A stretch of DNA of 64,000 nt from Sphingomonas sp. HITSZ_GF (lineage in GTDB: Bacteria > Pseudomonadota > Alphaproteobacteria > Sphingomonadales > Sphingomonadaceae): positions 186,001 to 250,000 of the forward strand of contig NZ_JARQXA010000001.1 in the NCBI RefSeq assembly GCF_029543155.1, read 5' to 3'. Within the stretch, counting starts at the first letter, position 1; every line of letters begins with the position of its first letter. The position numbers were made by a program, and so were the translations under genes. Positions 1 through 7,468 of the stretch are shown piece after piece. Under the pieces are notes generated by a model. That model was given only the letters and a program-made list of their open reading frames with translations. It was not told the DNA's origin and searched no databases.

Positions 1-1
1 C

Positions 2-274
2 AAGGGGCATCTCTCGCGCGTGCGGCTCTATCAGATCGTCCGCGCGCTGGCGGGGGAGGCGGGGATACCGCCCGACCGGGTGAGCCCGCACGTGCTGCGC
101 CACGCCTTCGCGACGCATCTGCTCGAGGGCGGCGCCGACCTGCGCGCGCTCCAGGCGATGCTCGGCCATGCCGATATCGCCACCACCGAGATCTATACCC
201 ATGTCGACAGCCGCAGACTGGTCGAGCTGGTCAACCAGCGGCATCCGCTGGGCGAGGCGCTCGATAAGTCATAG
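2..274 (+). CDS. xerD: Tyrosine recombinase XerD, C-terminal end (partial)
   Basis: This is the last 90 or so residues of a tyrosine site-specific recombinase; the start lies left of the window. The visible part holds the catalytic HxxR block ([15 protein letters not shown]), the LGH histidine ([12 protein letters not shown]) and the nucleophilic tyrosine in EIYTHV, all in the usual order and spacing. XerC/XerD recombinases resolve chromosome dimers at dif with FtsK. The wording around the active site and the short tail after the tyrosine fit XerD better than an integrase. The neighbouring accA fits a chromosomal housekeeping location. The XerC/XerD choice cannot be settled from the fragment. 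Confidence 0.85.
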   Translation, partial: KGHLSRVRLYQIVRALAGEAGIPPDRVSPHVLRHAFATHLLEGGADLRALQAMLGHADIATTEIYTHVDSRRLVELVNQRHPLGEALDKS

Positions 275-276
275 CC

Positions 277-381
277 GTCACCCCCGCGAAAGCGGGGGCC
301 CATCTCCTGCGCGATCGGCAAGCGCACCGGAGCGATTCCGGGATGGTCCGGGAGATGGGTCCCCGCTTTCGCGGGGATGAC
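277..381. repeat. REP-like palindromic unit (GTCA..CCCGCGAAAGCGGG family)
   Basis: The arms at 277-307 and 350-381 are inverted copies of each other: each reads GTCA(T/C)CCCCGCGAAAGCGGGG and continues into the CCCATCTCC complement. Each arm also contains its own short hairpin. The unit lies just after xerD. Related units occur at 22414-22493, 31217-31376, 34381-34465 and around the GIY-YIG gene at 59869-60238. This is an intergenic palindromic repeat with no coding potential, and may act as a transcript-stabilising or terminating structure. Confidence 0.85.
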
Positions 382-458
382 GAAGGTAGGGGCGTTAGGG
401 ACCTCGAAACCCACCCGCTCGTTGACGTGGCGCCACACCAAGGTTAGCCCCCGCAGCG

Positions 459-1406
459 ATGACCACTTTCCTCGACTTCGAGAAGCCGATCGCCGAGCTT
501 CAGACCCGCATCGACGAGCTGCGCCAGACCGCCGAGGGCGGCGCCGTTGACATCGACGCGGAGATCGGACCGCTCCAGGCCAAGGCCGAAAAGCTCCTCA
601 AGGACACCTATGCCAAGCTGACGCCCTGGCAGAAGACCCAGGTTGCCCGCCATCCCGAGCGGCCGCACTTCAAACATTATGTCGCCGGGCTGATCGAGGA
701 ATTCATGCCGCTGGGCGGCGACCGCGCCTTTGCCGACGACAATGCGATCCAGGGCGGCTTGGGCCGCTTCCGCGGGCGCCGGGTGATGGTGATCGGCCAT
801 GAGAAGGGCGACGACACCGCCAGCCGGCTCAAGCACAATTTCGGCATGGGCAAGCCCGAGGGCTATCGCAAGGCGATTCGCCTGATGGCGCTGGCCAACA
901 AGTTCAACCTGCCGGTGATCACGCTGGTCGACACCTCGGGCGCCTTCCCGGGTGTGCAGGCCGAGGAGCGCGGCCAGGCCGAGGCGATCGCGCGCTCGAC
1001 CGAGGCGTGCCTCAACCTAGGCGTGCCGCTGGTCGCATCGATCCTCGGCGAGGGCGGCTCGGGCGGCGCGGTGGCGCTGGCGGCGGGCAACACCGTGCTG
1101 ATGATGGAGCACGCGGTCTATTCGGTGATCTCGCCCGAAGGATGCGCTTCGATCCTGTGGCGCACGTCGGACAAGGCAGCGGACGCGGCGGAGGCGATGA
1201 AGGTCACCGCGCAGCATCTGAAGGAACTGAAGGTGATCGACCGGATCGTCAACGAGCCGCTGGGCGGCGCGCACCGAGACGCGGGCGCTGCCGTGCATGC
1301 GCTGGGCGATGCGATCGAGGAGTCGCTGGCCAAGCTCGACGGCATGTCGCCCGAGAGCCTGCGCCAGGCGCGCCGCGCCAAGTTCCTGGCGATGGGCCGG
1401 ATCTGA
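459..1406 (+). CDS. accA: Acetyl-CoA carboxylase carboxyltransferase subunit alpha
   Basis: AccA pairs with AccD to move the carboxyl group from carboxybiotin to acetyl-CoA, giving malonyl-CoA for fatty acid synthesis in the cytoplasm. The 315-residue product is full length for the family. It starts with the typical [18 protein letters not shown] segment, carries the [11 protein letters not shown] block near the middle, and has the glycine-rich acyl-CoA-binding stretch [14 protein letters not shown] around residue 200. The ATG at 459 gives the expected N-terminus. It sits between xerD and a pilin cluster on the other strand, so it is probably a single-gene transcript. Confidence 0.97.
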   Translation: MTTFLDFEKPIAELQTRIDELRQTAEGGAVDIDAEIGPLQAKAEKLLKDTYAKLTPWQKTQVARHPERPHFKHYVAGLIEEFMPLGGDRAFADDNAIQGGLGRFRGRRVMVIGHEKGDDTASRLKHNFGMGKPEGYRKAIRLMALANKFNLPVITLVDTSGAFPGVQAEERGQAEAIARSTEACLNLGVPLVASILGEGGSGGAVALAAGNTVLMMEHAVYSVISPEGCASILWRTSDKAADAAEAMKVTAQHLKELKVIDRIVNEPLGGAHRDAGAAVHALGDAIEESLAKLDGMSPESLRQARRAKFLAMGRI

Positions 1407-1439
1407 ACGCCTGAATTCCGCCTGGGGCCGGGAAGGCCC

Positions 1440-1592
1440 TTAGCGGACGGGCGCGCTGTGCTCGCTGGCAGCCAGGCTCGCGCCCAGCATGCCCAGGCCC
1501 TGGACGACGGCGAGGATGGCGCAGATCGCGAGGAACGCGACCACGGCCAGCTCGAACGGCGACACTGCCTTCTTGGAGGATAGCTGCTTCAT
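1440..1592 (-). CDS. Small single-pass membrane protein, divergent Flp-pilin-like
   Basis: This 50-residue protein begins MKQLSSKKAVSPFELAVVAF and has one hydrophobic stretch of about 25 residues followed by QGLGMLG. A strong AAGGAGGGG ribosome site sits just before the ATG. The short basic N-terminus, a glutamate just ahead of the hydrophobic helix and the QGLG after it echo the Flp pilins next door. It lacks the canonical G-x4-EY processing signal seen in the three neighbours. It lies about 80 bp downstream of a true flp gene on the same strand. Its role is unknown; a minor pilin-like or pilus assembly accessory protein is one possibility. Confidence 0.6.
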   Translation of the reverse strand: MKQLSSKKAVSPFELAVVAFLAICAILAVVQGLGMLGASLAASEHSAPVR

Positions 1593-1673
1593 CCCCTCCT
1601 TATAGGAGAGCGGCGATGTACGCCGGCTTAAGCACCTGGTTTTCCACGGTTCAGGAAAAATCCCTAGGCCGGC

Positions 1674-1844
1674 CTAGCCCGTCTTCATGCTCGACGAGAC
1701 GTTGGTGAAGGTCTTTTTGAGCGTGTTGCCGAGTCCCTGCATCGCGACGATGGCGGCGACGGCGATCAGCGCGGCGATCAGGCCGTACTCGATCGCGGTT
1801 GCGCCACGCGAGTCGCGCCAGATATCGTATAAGAATTTAACCAT
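1674..1844 (-). CDS. Flp family type IVb pilin
   Basis: The product is 56 residues: a basic leader (MVKFLYDIWRDSRGATAIEYG) followed by a hydrophobic helix and QGLGNTL. The sequence SRG/ATAIEYG gives the glycine at the cleavage site and the glutamate-tyrosine pair typical of Flp prepilins processed by a TadV/CpaA-type peptidase. Flp pilins assemble into tight-adherence pili on the cell surface. It is one of three flp copies in tandem on the minus strand, with a terminator between it and the next copy upstream. No tad/cpa assembly genes are in the window. Confidence 0.9.
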   Translation of the reverse strand: MVKFLYDIWRDSRGATAIEYGLIAALIAVAAIVAMQGLGNTLKKTFTNVSSSMKTG

Positions 1845-1863
1845 AACTACCGATCCCGGAATG

Positions 1864-1897
1864 AAAAAGGGCGACAGGACCTAAGTCCTGCCGCCCC
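1864..1897 (-). terminator. Rho-independent terminator between two flp genes
   Basis: Arms at 1869-1880 and 1885-1896 form a 12-bp stem with one mismatch and a four-base loop. On the minus strand the stem is followed by five T residues (1864-1868). It lies directly after the flp gene at 1928-2095, so that copy can be terminated separately from the next. Confidence 0.85.
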
Positions 1898-1927
1898 ATT
1901 TTCGTTCCGTTTGTCGGAAAGTTCGGC

Positions 1928-2095
1928 TTAGCCGACCTTCATGCTCGACGAAACGTTGGTGAAGGTCGACTTCAGGGTGTTGCCCAGGCCCTGCATCGCG
2001 GCGATCGCGGCGACGGCGATCAGAGCGGCGATCAGGCCGTACTCGATCGCGGTGGCACCCTTGGAATTCTTCAGGAAGTTGCGGATCTTCTGCAT
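1928..2095 (-). CDS. Flp family type IVb pilin
   Basis: The product is 55 residues, starting MQKIRNFLKNSKGATAIEYG, then a hydrophobic helix, QGLGNTLKSTFTNVSSSMK and stop. The SKG/ATAIEYG processing site is canonical for Flp prepilins. The mature part is nearly identical to the copy at 1674-1844, which points to recent gene duplication. It is followed by a terminator hairpin, so it is probably the most highly expressed pilin subunit of the cluster. Confidence 0.92.
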   Translation of the reverse strand: MQKIRNFLKNSKGATAIEYGLIAALIAVAAIAAMQGLGNTLKSTFTNVSSSMKVG

Positions 2096-2226
2096 AACCG
2101 GTCTCCAGTGTTCAAGATTGCTTCATTCACCCGGCCGGCCCGGGAAACCCGGTACGGCAAACTGGGAAATACTGAGCGGAAGTAAAGAAACGCCTAAGGG
2201 CAAGTGTTACGCAGTCGTAACCAAAC

Positions 2227-2412
2227 CTATTGCGAGGCGGCCGCGACCTTGTTCGAGACGTTGCCCCACATGCTGATCGTCTGGCTTGCGACGCCCTGCA
2301 GGCTGGCGATCATGGCGATCACGATCAGCGCGACGATCAGGCCATATTCCACGGCGGTGGCGGCGCGGCTGTCGCGAAGGGCGGTGCGGATCAGGTCAAC
2401 CAGGGCTCGCAT
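2227..2412 (-). CDS. Flp family type IVb pilin, divergent copy
   Basis: The product is 61 residues with leader MRALVDLIRTALRDSRAATA followed by VEYGLIVALIVIAMI and QGVASQTISMWGNV. The helix and the glutamate-tyrosine pair match Flp pilins, but the residue before the cleavage site is alanine (SRAATAVEYG) and the tail differs from the two downstream copies. It could be a minor pilin or a second major subunit. The 130 bp between it and the next flp gene hold no ORF and may contain a separate promoter. Confidence 0.88.
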   Translation of the reverse strand: MRALVDLIRTALRDSRAATAVEYGLIVALIVIAMIASLQGVASQTISMWGNVSNKVAAASQ

Positions 2413-2467
2413 TGAGGGCGCTTCTTCTCCAAGAATGGCCGGAATCTAGCCAAAGAGGCTTAACGAA

Positions 2468-2881
2468 GTGTCGATGGGCGTTTCAGATATGTTGCTGGTG
2501 GTCGCCGCGGCGATGCTCGACGGGCAGGGCCGCGTGCTGCTGCAACAGCGCCCGCCGGGCAAGCCGATGGCCGGTTTGTGGGAGTTTCCCGGGGGAAAGA
2601 TCGAGCCGGGCGAAAGCCCCGAGGCCGCGCTGGCGCGCGAGCTGCACGAGGAACTGGGAATAATACTTAAGGTAAAAGACCTGAGGCCGATTGCCTTCGC
2701 CAGCGAGCCGCTGGCCGGGCGGCACCTGCTGCTGCTCCTCTATGTGCTGCGCGAATGGGAAGGCGCGCCGGAGGCACACCACGCGACCGAGCTGCGCTGG
2801 GTGACGCCGGCGGAGATGCGCGGGATGCCGATGCCGCCGGCGGATGTGCCACTGGTGGAGGCGTTGGTGGGGATGGGGTGA
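2468..2881 (+). CDS. mutT: MutT-like Nudix hydrolase (8-oxo-dGTP diphosphatase type)
   Basis: MutT removes oxidised 8-oxo-dGTP from the nucleotide pool and so prevents A:T to C:G changes. The Nudix box is intact at residues 42-65 (GGKIEPGES followed by RELHEELGI), with the metal-binding REXXEE core. The preceding LWEFPGGK is typical of MutT proteins. The total of 137 residues is normal. The GTG start at 2468 has an AAGAGG purine run about 10 bases upstream; an ATG at 2474 is the alternative. The substrate is inferred from family resemblance only. Confidence 0.88.
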   Translation: MSMGVSDMLLVVAAAMLDGQGRVLLQQRPPGKPMAGLWEFPGGKIEPGESPEAALARELHEELGIILKVKDLRPIAFASEPLAGRHLLLLLYVLREWEGAPEAHHATELRWVTPAEMRGMPMPPADVPLVEALVGMG

Positions 2882-2911
2882 TGTGCCCGCTACATCTGGT
2901 TTAAGTCTATC

Positions 2912-4345
2912 CTAGGAGGTTCTGGCTCGCGTCAGCGCTGTTTCGAACATCGTCATATCTTCGGGTGGCATGCCGCTGTCTATTTTGGTCAGCCAGCGGT
3001 CGTAGACCGCTTTCATGAGCAAAAGGCCCTCTTCCGTCAGATCATCGGATTTAATACCAAAGATATCTGTAATATCTTCTTCCCTGCATCTCAGGTTTCG
3101 TACCGTCAGGCCTTGGGATTCAAGATAGTTGGCAACAATGAAAAACCTGCGAACAATCTGCTCTCTAGTTTCACTGTTGTTAGGAGTTTCTGTATGCCAA
3201 TACACTTGGTCGATCATATATGGTTTCATTATCATTTCTTTCTGACAATGCGCGTGGGGACTTGACTTACGTCTATCATCTTCCCGCATCGCTCGATGCT
3301 TTACAAATGTACCGCCATTTCGACGAATTCTGTTTTCCTTGGCGATCTGAGCAGCTTTGTTCGCGGTTTCGCTGGTTGTCTCAACAGAATCAAGCGCTTG
3401 GCCGTCATGGACAACGACGGCATCGATCCTTCTGCCTTGACCACTAAGCGGGTCAATGGCTCGCTTACCGTCAGCGGTGCGAAGATAGGTTTCATCCTCT
3501 ACTGAAGCGGCAGGATAGTTTTCCTCCAATTCGGCACGGACAAGAGCCTGACGCTCTTGTCCGGCCATTTGATTTATTCGGACACCCGCAAGCGGTCCCC
3601 GTTCCGCGACGGTTGGAACGGAGACTCCTTCGGTAGCGCCGCCACCCCAGCTTCCGGTAGCGCCAACGTTGCCGAAGCTCCCGCCTCCGCCGACAAAACG
3701 GGGATCGTCCCATCTACCGGTCGCGCCACCGCCGCCGAAGCTCCCGCCTCCGCTGGCAAAACGGGGATCGTCCCAGCTACCGGTCGCGCCGCCGCCGCCG
3801 AAGCTCCCGCCTCCGCCGGCAAAATGGGGATTGTCCCAGCTACCGGTAGCGCCGCCGCCACCGAAGCTTCCACCTCCGCCGGAGAAGACACCGCCTTCAA
3901 AGCTACGACTGGCGGAGCGATCACTGGTGAGTTTATCCACCTCGCTCTGAAGTGGCTTGGAAAAGTCGGCCTTGTATTTCTGATACTGCACTTCGATTGC
4001 TTGGAGATAATCCGGTTCGCCGGCATGTTTTGTCCTCTCCCGGGTTCTCCAAGCTTCAACTTCCACCATATTCCTGACCTTTGGGAGGGCAGGGTCTTCC
4101 ACATAGGTGACTTTGGGTGTGTTCTGACCTCGGCCATTGGCCGAGTTCGTGGCGCCGGCACTGCGTTGGGAGTTCTGCCCCGCGTAATTCCGTCCCGCTC
4201 CCACGAACGTAAATCGCCCGTCCTCGGGATCGTGCCAGGGATTGAACTTGAGTTCGACGCTTCGGCCTGCCTCCGTGCGCGGCCACCGCCCCGTCCGCAT
4301 CCAGATCGAAAATGCTCTTCGTTTACCCTGCTTTGGAATATTCAT
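2912..4345 (-). CDS. Glycine-repeat protein with nuclease-toxin-like domain and possible fused immunity domain
   Basis: The 477-residue protein has four parts. Residues 31-50 carry a KFNPWHDPEDGRFTF motif that I recall from N-termini of polymorphic toxin-like proteins in sphingomonads. Residues 151-235 hold four 21-residue glycine-rich repeats (GGGGSFGGGGATGSWDDPRF type). Residues 255-350 resemble a nuclease toxin domain with RRIDAVVV (Asp308), VETTSET (Glu322) and KAAQIAKENRI. From Met371 or Met373 to the end is a compact, mostly helical acidic segment that looks like a separate immunity-type protein read in the same frame. The last third is visibly less GC-rich than its surroundings, suggesting acquired DNA. 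Secretion route and target are unknown; toxin activity is inference from resemblance. Confidence 0.55.
   Translation of the reverse strand: MNIPKQGKRRAFSIWMRTGRWPRTEAGRSVELKFNPWHDPEDGRFTFVGAGRNYAGQNSQRSAGATNSANGRGQNTPKVTYVEDPALPKVRNMVEVEAWRTRERTKHAGEPDYLQAIEVQYQKYKADFSKPLQSEVDKLTSDRSASRSFEGGVFSGGGGSFGGGGATGSWDNPHFAGGGGSFGGGGATGSWDDPRFASGGGSFGGGGATGRWDDPRFVGGGGSFGNVGATGSWGGGATEGVSVPTVAERGPLAGVRINQMAGQERQALVRAELEENYPAASVEDETYLRTADGKRAIDPLSGQGRRIDAVVVHDGQALDSVETTSETANKAAQIAKENRIRRNGGTFVKHRAMREDDRRKSSPHAHCQKEMIMKPYMIDQVYWHTETPNNSETREQIVRRFFIVANYLESQGLTVRNLRCREEDITDIFGIKSDDLTEEGLLLMKAVYDRWLTKIDSGMPPEDMTMFETALTRARTS
3652..3885 (-). repeat. 63-bp in-frame tandem repeat, about four copies
   Basis: The DNA repeats with a 63-bp period, encoding 21-residue units of the form GGGGSFGGGGATGSWDDPRF plus one residue. 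Copies differ by a few substitutions (SWDNPHFA, SWDDPRFA, RWDDPRFV). The in-frame length makes copy-number change tolerable. It probably forms a flexible linker between the N-terminal part and the toxin-like domain. Confidence 0.85.
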
Positions 4346-4438
4346 TCTGCCGCCTTTCGCTAATGCGGCAAGAACATTTCAGGAACATTTTCCAACATTG
4401 CAAGCGCAGTTCGCTCCGAACCGGAGCCAATCAGCGAA

Positions 4439-5281
4439 TCAAGCCTTGGGCTTCAACGCCGCCGCCAGCGACGCCACCGCGCTCCCCCGTTTCGCCGGCT
4501 TGGGCTGCGACGCGTCCGGTGCCCAGCCGGTCAGATAGATGATCTCGAAGCGTTCGGGCGTCTTGCCATCCGGGTCGGCGCGCTCGGCAAAGGCTTGCGC
4601 GGCCCGGCCCAGGACCCCGCGGGTCAGCGGAGGGGTGCCCGGCAGCAGGTTGGTCGCCGCCATGCCGCGCAGGTCGGTGAGCAGCGAGAAGATGCTCGAA
4701 TAGCGCACGGTCAGCGGTTCGACATCGGCAACCGGCAGCGCGAAGCCGGCGCGGCTGAGCAGGTCGCCGGCGGCGCGCACGTCGATCTGGGGGTGGAAGC
4801 GCGCCACCGGGCGGTCGCCCTCGGCCTGGAGGAACACCGACCGCAGCGTCGCCAGCGTGCCCGCGCCGAGGAAGGCGCCGAGGAACAGCCCGTCGGGGCG
4901 GAGCGCGCGGCGGGCGAGCGCGAGGGCACCGGGGACGTCGTTGACCTGGTCGAGCACGCCGATGCTGACGACGAGATCGAAGCTGCCCTCGGGAAAGGGG
5001 TGGCGGTCCTCGTCGCCCTGCACGCCGCCGGCCTGGGCGGCGAAGGCGGCGCCGGCGTCGATCCGGGTGATGCGGGTGCCGGGCAGGTCGAAGCCGCCGC
5101 CGAAGCTGCCCAGGTCGAGCACGTCGTGGAATGCGCGCTTCACGCCGATCAGGCGGTCATGGATGCCCTCGAGCATATGCTCGCGGACAAAGCCTTCGTA
5201 GCGGCGGGCGGCGCGGTCGCGGCGCTTGCGGCGCAGCGCACGGTCGAAGATCTCGGAATCACTGGGACCATTTTGGGGCAT
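4439..5281 (-). CDS. SAM-dependent methyltransferase-fold protein (BioC/NDUFAF5-like)
   Basis: The 280-residue protein has a class I methyltransferase fold: VLDLGSFGGGFDLPG at residues 53-67 is motif I, and FPEGSFDLVVSIGVLDQVND is the motif following the acidic strand. The N-terminal FDRALRRKRRDRAARRYEG resembles the alphaproteobacterial and mitochondrial NDUFAF5 group, which hydroxylates an arginine of respiratory complex I rather than methylating. Divergent placement 41 bp from comF is typical of this family in alphaproteobacteria. The exact reaction is inferred. Confidence 0.8.
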   Translation of the reverse strand: MPQNGPSDSEIFDRALRRKRRDRAARRYEGFVREHMLEGIHDRLIGVKRAFHDVLDLGSFGGGFDLPGTRITRIDAGAAFAAQAGGVQGDEDRHPFPEGSFDLVVSIGVLDQVNDVPGALALARRALRPDGLFLGAFLGAGTLATLRSVFLQAEGDRPVARFHPQIDVRAAGDLLSRAGFALPVADVEPLTVRYSSIFSLLTDLRGMAATNLLPGTPPLTRGVLGRAAQAFAERADPDGKTPERFEIIYLTGWAPDASQPKPAKRGSAVASLAAALKPKA

Positions 5282-5322
5282 GGCGCGCTTGTGCGCCGCC
5301 GCGCAGCCGGGGACAAGGCGCG

Positions 5323-6069
5323 ATGGCCTGGACCGCGCACCTGGCTCGCCCGCTGGCGCAGATCGCCGATCTCGCGCTGCCGCCGCGCTGCCCGGGATGC
5401 GGCGCGATCACGCCGGCGGACCACCGCTTCTGCACGCACTGCTGGACCAGCCTGCGCTTCCTGGGGCCGCCCTGGTGTGCCGCCTGCCATCTGCCCTTCG
5501 ATTTCGAGCGGGGAGAAGGCGCGCGCTGCGCCGCCTGCATCGCCGATCCGCCGCCGCATGACGGGATCCGCGCCGCGGTGGCCTATGGCGAGGTGGCGCG
5601 CGGCGTGGCGCTCAAGCTCAAATATTCGGGGCGGCTCGCCTGCGCGGCGACGATGGCGCGGGCGATGGCGCGGCTGATGCCGGCAGAGGCCGACCTGCTG
5701 GTGCCGGTGCCGCTCCATCGCTGGCGGCTGTGGTCGCGCGGCTACAACCAGGCGGGGCTGATCGCGGCGGCGCTCGGGCGGGCGCACAGCGTGCCGATGG
5801 CGCCCGGCCTGCTGCGACGGGTGAAGGCGACGCCGGTGCTGCGCGGGCTGGGGGCCCGGGCGCGGGCGAAGGCCGTCGCGGGGGCCTTCGCGCTGGCCCC
5901 CGATGCGCGCGCGGCGCTCGCCGGCAGGACGGTGGTGCTGGTCGACGACGTGCACACCAGCGGCGCCACCGCCAATGCCTGTGCGAAGCTGCTCAAGCGC
6001 GGCGGGGCGGGCAAAGTGATCCTTCTGTGTTGGGCGCGCGTTCTGGACAGGGAGGAAGGCGCGGATTGA
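5323..6069 (+). CDS. comF: ComF family phosphoribosyltransferase-like protein
   Basis: ComF proteins are cytoplasmic competence-associated proteins. The N-terminus has an eight-cysteine zinc-binding set in pairs (CPGCG, CTHCW, CAAC, CAAC). A type I PRTase domain follows, with VVLVDDVHTSGAT at residues 204-216 as the PRPP-binding loop. The ATG at 5323 gives 248 residues, the usual length; the frame stays open upstream but without family similarity. Other competence genes are not present here, so a role in DNA uptake is inference. Confidence 0.9.
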   Translation: MAWTAHLARPLAQIADLALPPRCPGCGAITPADHRFCTHCWTSLRFLGPPWCAACHLPFDFERGEGARCAACIADPPPHDGIRAAVAYGEVARGVALKLKYSGRLACAATMARAMARLMPAEADLLVPVPLHRWRLWSRGYNQAGLIAAALGRAHSVPMAPGLLRRVKATPVLRGLGARARAKAVAGAFALAPDARAALAGRTVVLVDDVHTSGATANACAKLLKRGGAGKVILLCWARVLDREEGAD

Positions 6070-6103
6070 CAAGCGCCGGTCGTCAACACAGGTGTTACGA
6101 ACG

Positions 6104-6361
6104 ATGCCCAAGATCGAAATCTACACCAAGGCCTTCTGCCCCTATTGCACCCGCGCGAAGATGCTCCTCGACAGCAAGCATGCGGAATATGAGGAGATCG
6201 ACATCTCGATGGGTGGCCCGCGCCGCACCGAGATGCTCGAGCGCGCGAATGGCCGCACCACCGTCCCGCAGGTGTTCATCGCCGGCCAGCATATCGGCGG
6301 CTCCGACGATCTCGCGGCGCTCGATGCCCGCGGCGGGCTCGATCCGCTGCTCGCCGCCTGA
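6104..6361 (+). CDS. grxC: Glutaredoxin 3
   Basis: This 85-residue thiol-disulfide oxidoreductase has the CPYC active site (Cys12, Cys15), the cis-proline TVPQVFI (Pro55) and the GG pair at 65-66 that bind glutathione. It reduces disulfides with glutathione in the cytoplasm. The ATG at 6104 starts MPKIEIYTKAFCPYC, as in typical GrxC; a GTG at 6092 would add four residues. It lies 34 bp after comF and 14 bp before the DUF1178 gene on the same strand, a likely small operon. Confidence 0.95.
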   Translation: MPKIEIYTKAFCPYCTRAKMLLDSKHAEYEEIDISMGGPRRTEMLERANGRTTVPQVFIAGQHIGGSDDLAALDARGGLDPLLAA

Positions 6362-6375
6362 CACGCGAAAGTGCG

Positions 6376-6831
6376 ATGATCGTCTTCGACCTGAAGTGCG
6401 GCGCCGGCCATGTCTTCGAGGCGTGGTTCGGATCGAGCGCGGCCTGGGAAGAACAACGCACCGCCGGGCTGGTCGCCTGCCCGATATGCGGCGGCAGCGA
6501 CGTGGCAAAGGCAGTGATGGCGCCCAATGTCGGCGCCAAGGGCAATCAGGCGGCGGTTGCCCCGGCGGTCGCGCCCGGTGCGCCGGTTCCGCCCGAGGCG
6601 ATCAAGGCAGCGATGGCGGCGCTCGCCGCGGCGCAGGCCAAGGCGCTGGAAGGCTCCAAATGGGTCGGCACCGCCTTTGCCGACAAGGCGCGGGCGATGC
6701 ACCAGGGTGAGGCGCCGCATGCGCCCATCCACGGCCAGACCAGCGCGGCGGAAGCGGTGGCGCTGATCGAGGAAGGCGTGCCCGTTGCACCGCTGCCGCT
6801 GCCCGTGGTCCCGCCCGAGGCGTGCAACTAA
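6376..6831 (+). CDS. DUF1178 family protein
   Basis: The 151-residue protein begins MIVFDLKCGAGHVFEAWFGS and has CPICGGSDVAKAVMAPNV, the pattern of the DUF1178 family: a small zinc-ribbon-like N-terminus (CGAGH and CPICG) followed by an alanine-rich helical tail. Its function is not known. Position just after grxC is common in alphaproteobacteria. Tight spacing suggests co-transcription with comF and grxC. Confidence 0.88.
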   Translation: MIVFDLKCGAGHVFEAWFGSSAAWEEQRTAGLVACPICGGSDVAKAVMAPNVGAKGNQAAVAPAVAPGAPVPPEAIKAAMAALAAAQAKALEGSKWVGTAFADKARAMHQGEAPHAPIHGQTSAAEAVALIEEGVPVAPLPLPVVPPEACN

Positions 6832-6919
6832 CCTCGTTCATTGCCCGGACATTTCGGATACGCAATCAGTCGCTTGCCGGGCTGCGCTCGCATGCCTGCT
6901 GCTCACAAGGGGAGAGCAT

Positions 6920-7468
6920 ATGTCGCCGTTGCACCTGATCCTGCCCGTGGCCGCCCTGTTCGCCGCTGCACCCGCGCAGCAGAGCTGGCAGCGCTACACC
7001 CAGCCGACCGGCCTTTCCGCCGAGTTCCCCGGCGAGCCCGACCGCTTCGACCAATGGACCGACATCGCGAAGGGGCGGGTGATCCAGCTCGACCGGTTCA
7101 TGCGCGATTCCCGTGGCGACATGCGCGCCTATTATTTCCTCCAGGCTGTGATCGCCGACAAGCCGTACGATGTCGATGCGAAGATCTCCGCGGATATCGC
7201 CGCGGCGAAGGGTGGTGGCGACGCGGCGGTGTCCAAGACCTTCGTCAGCCAGCGCGCGCTCAAGCCCTCGGAGATGCCGCTGCCCGGCATGCGCGGCACC
7301 GAGCTGGTTTATAGCTATGCCGGCTTCGGCGCCGACGGCGCGCAGATCGAGACCTCGCGCAACATGTACATCGGCAACAAGTGGCTGTCGGTCTCGGTCC
7401 GCCACTTCGAGAAGGACCGGAGCTGGCCCAAGGACCGCTTCTTCAACTCGGTCACCTGGCGCCCGTGA
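6920..7468 (+). CDS. Exported protein of unknown function
   Basis: The 182-residue product starts MSPLHLILPVAALFAAAPAQ, a likely signal peptide cleaved near residue 19. A good ribosome site (AAGGGGAGAG) precedes the ATG at 6920. The mature part contains GLSAEFPGEPDRFDQWTDI and ends DRFFNSVTWRP, a pattern seen in small periplasmic proteins with no assigned role. It is the last chromosomal gene before the tRNA used by the element. Confidence 0.75.
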   Translation: MSPLHLILPVAALFAAAPAQQSWQRYTQPTGLSAEFPGEPDRFDQWTDIAKGRVIQLDRFMRDSRGDMRAYYFLQAVIADKPYDVDAKISADIAAAKGGGDAAVSKTFVSQRALKPSEMPLPGMRGTELVYSYAGFGADGAQIETSRNMYIGNKWLSVSVRHFEKDRSWPKDRFFNSVTWRP

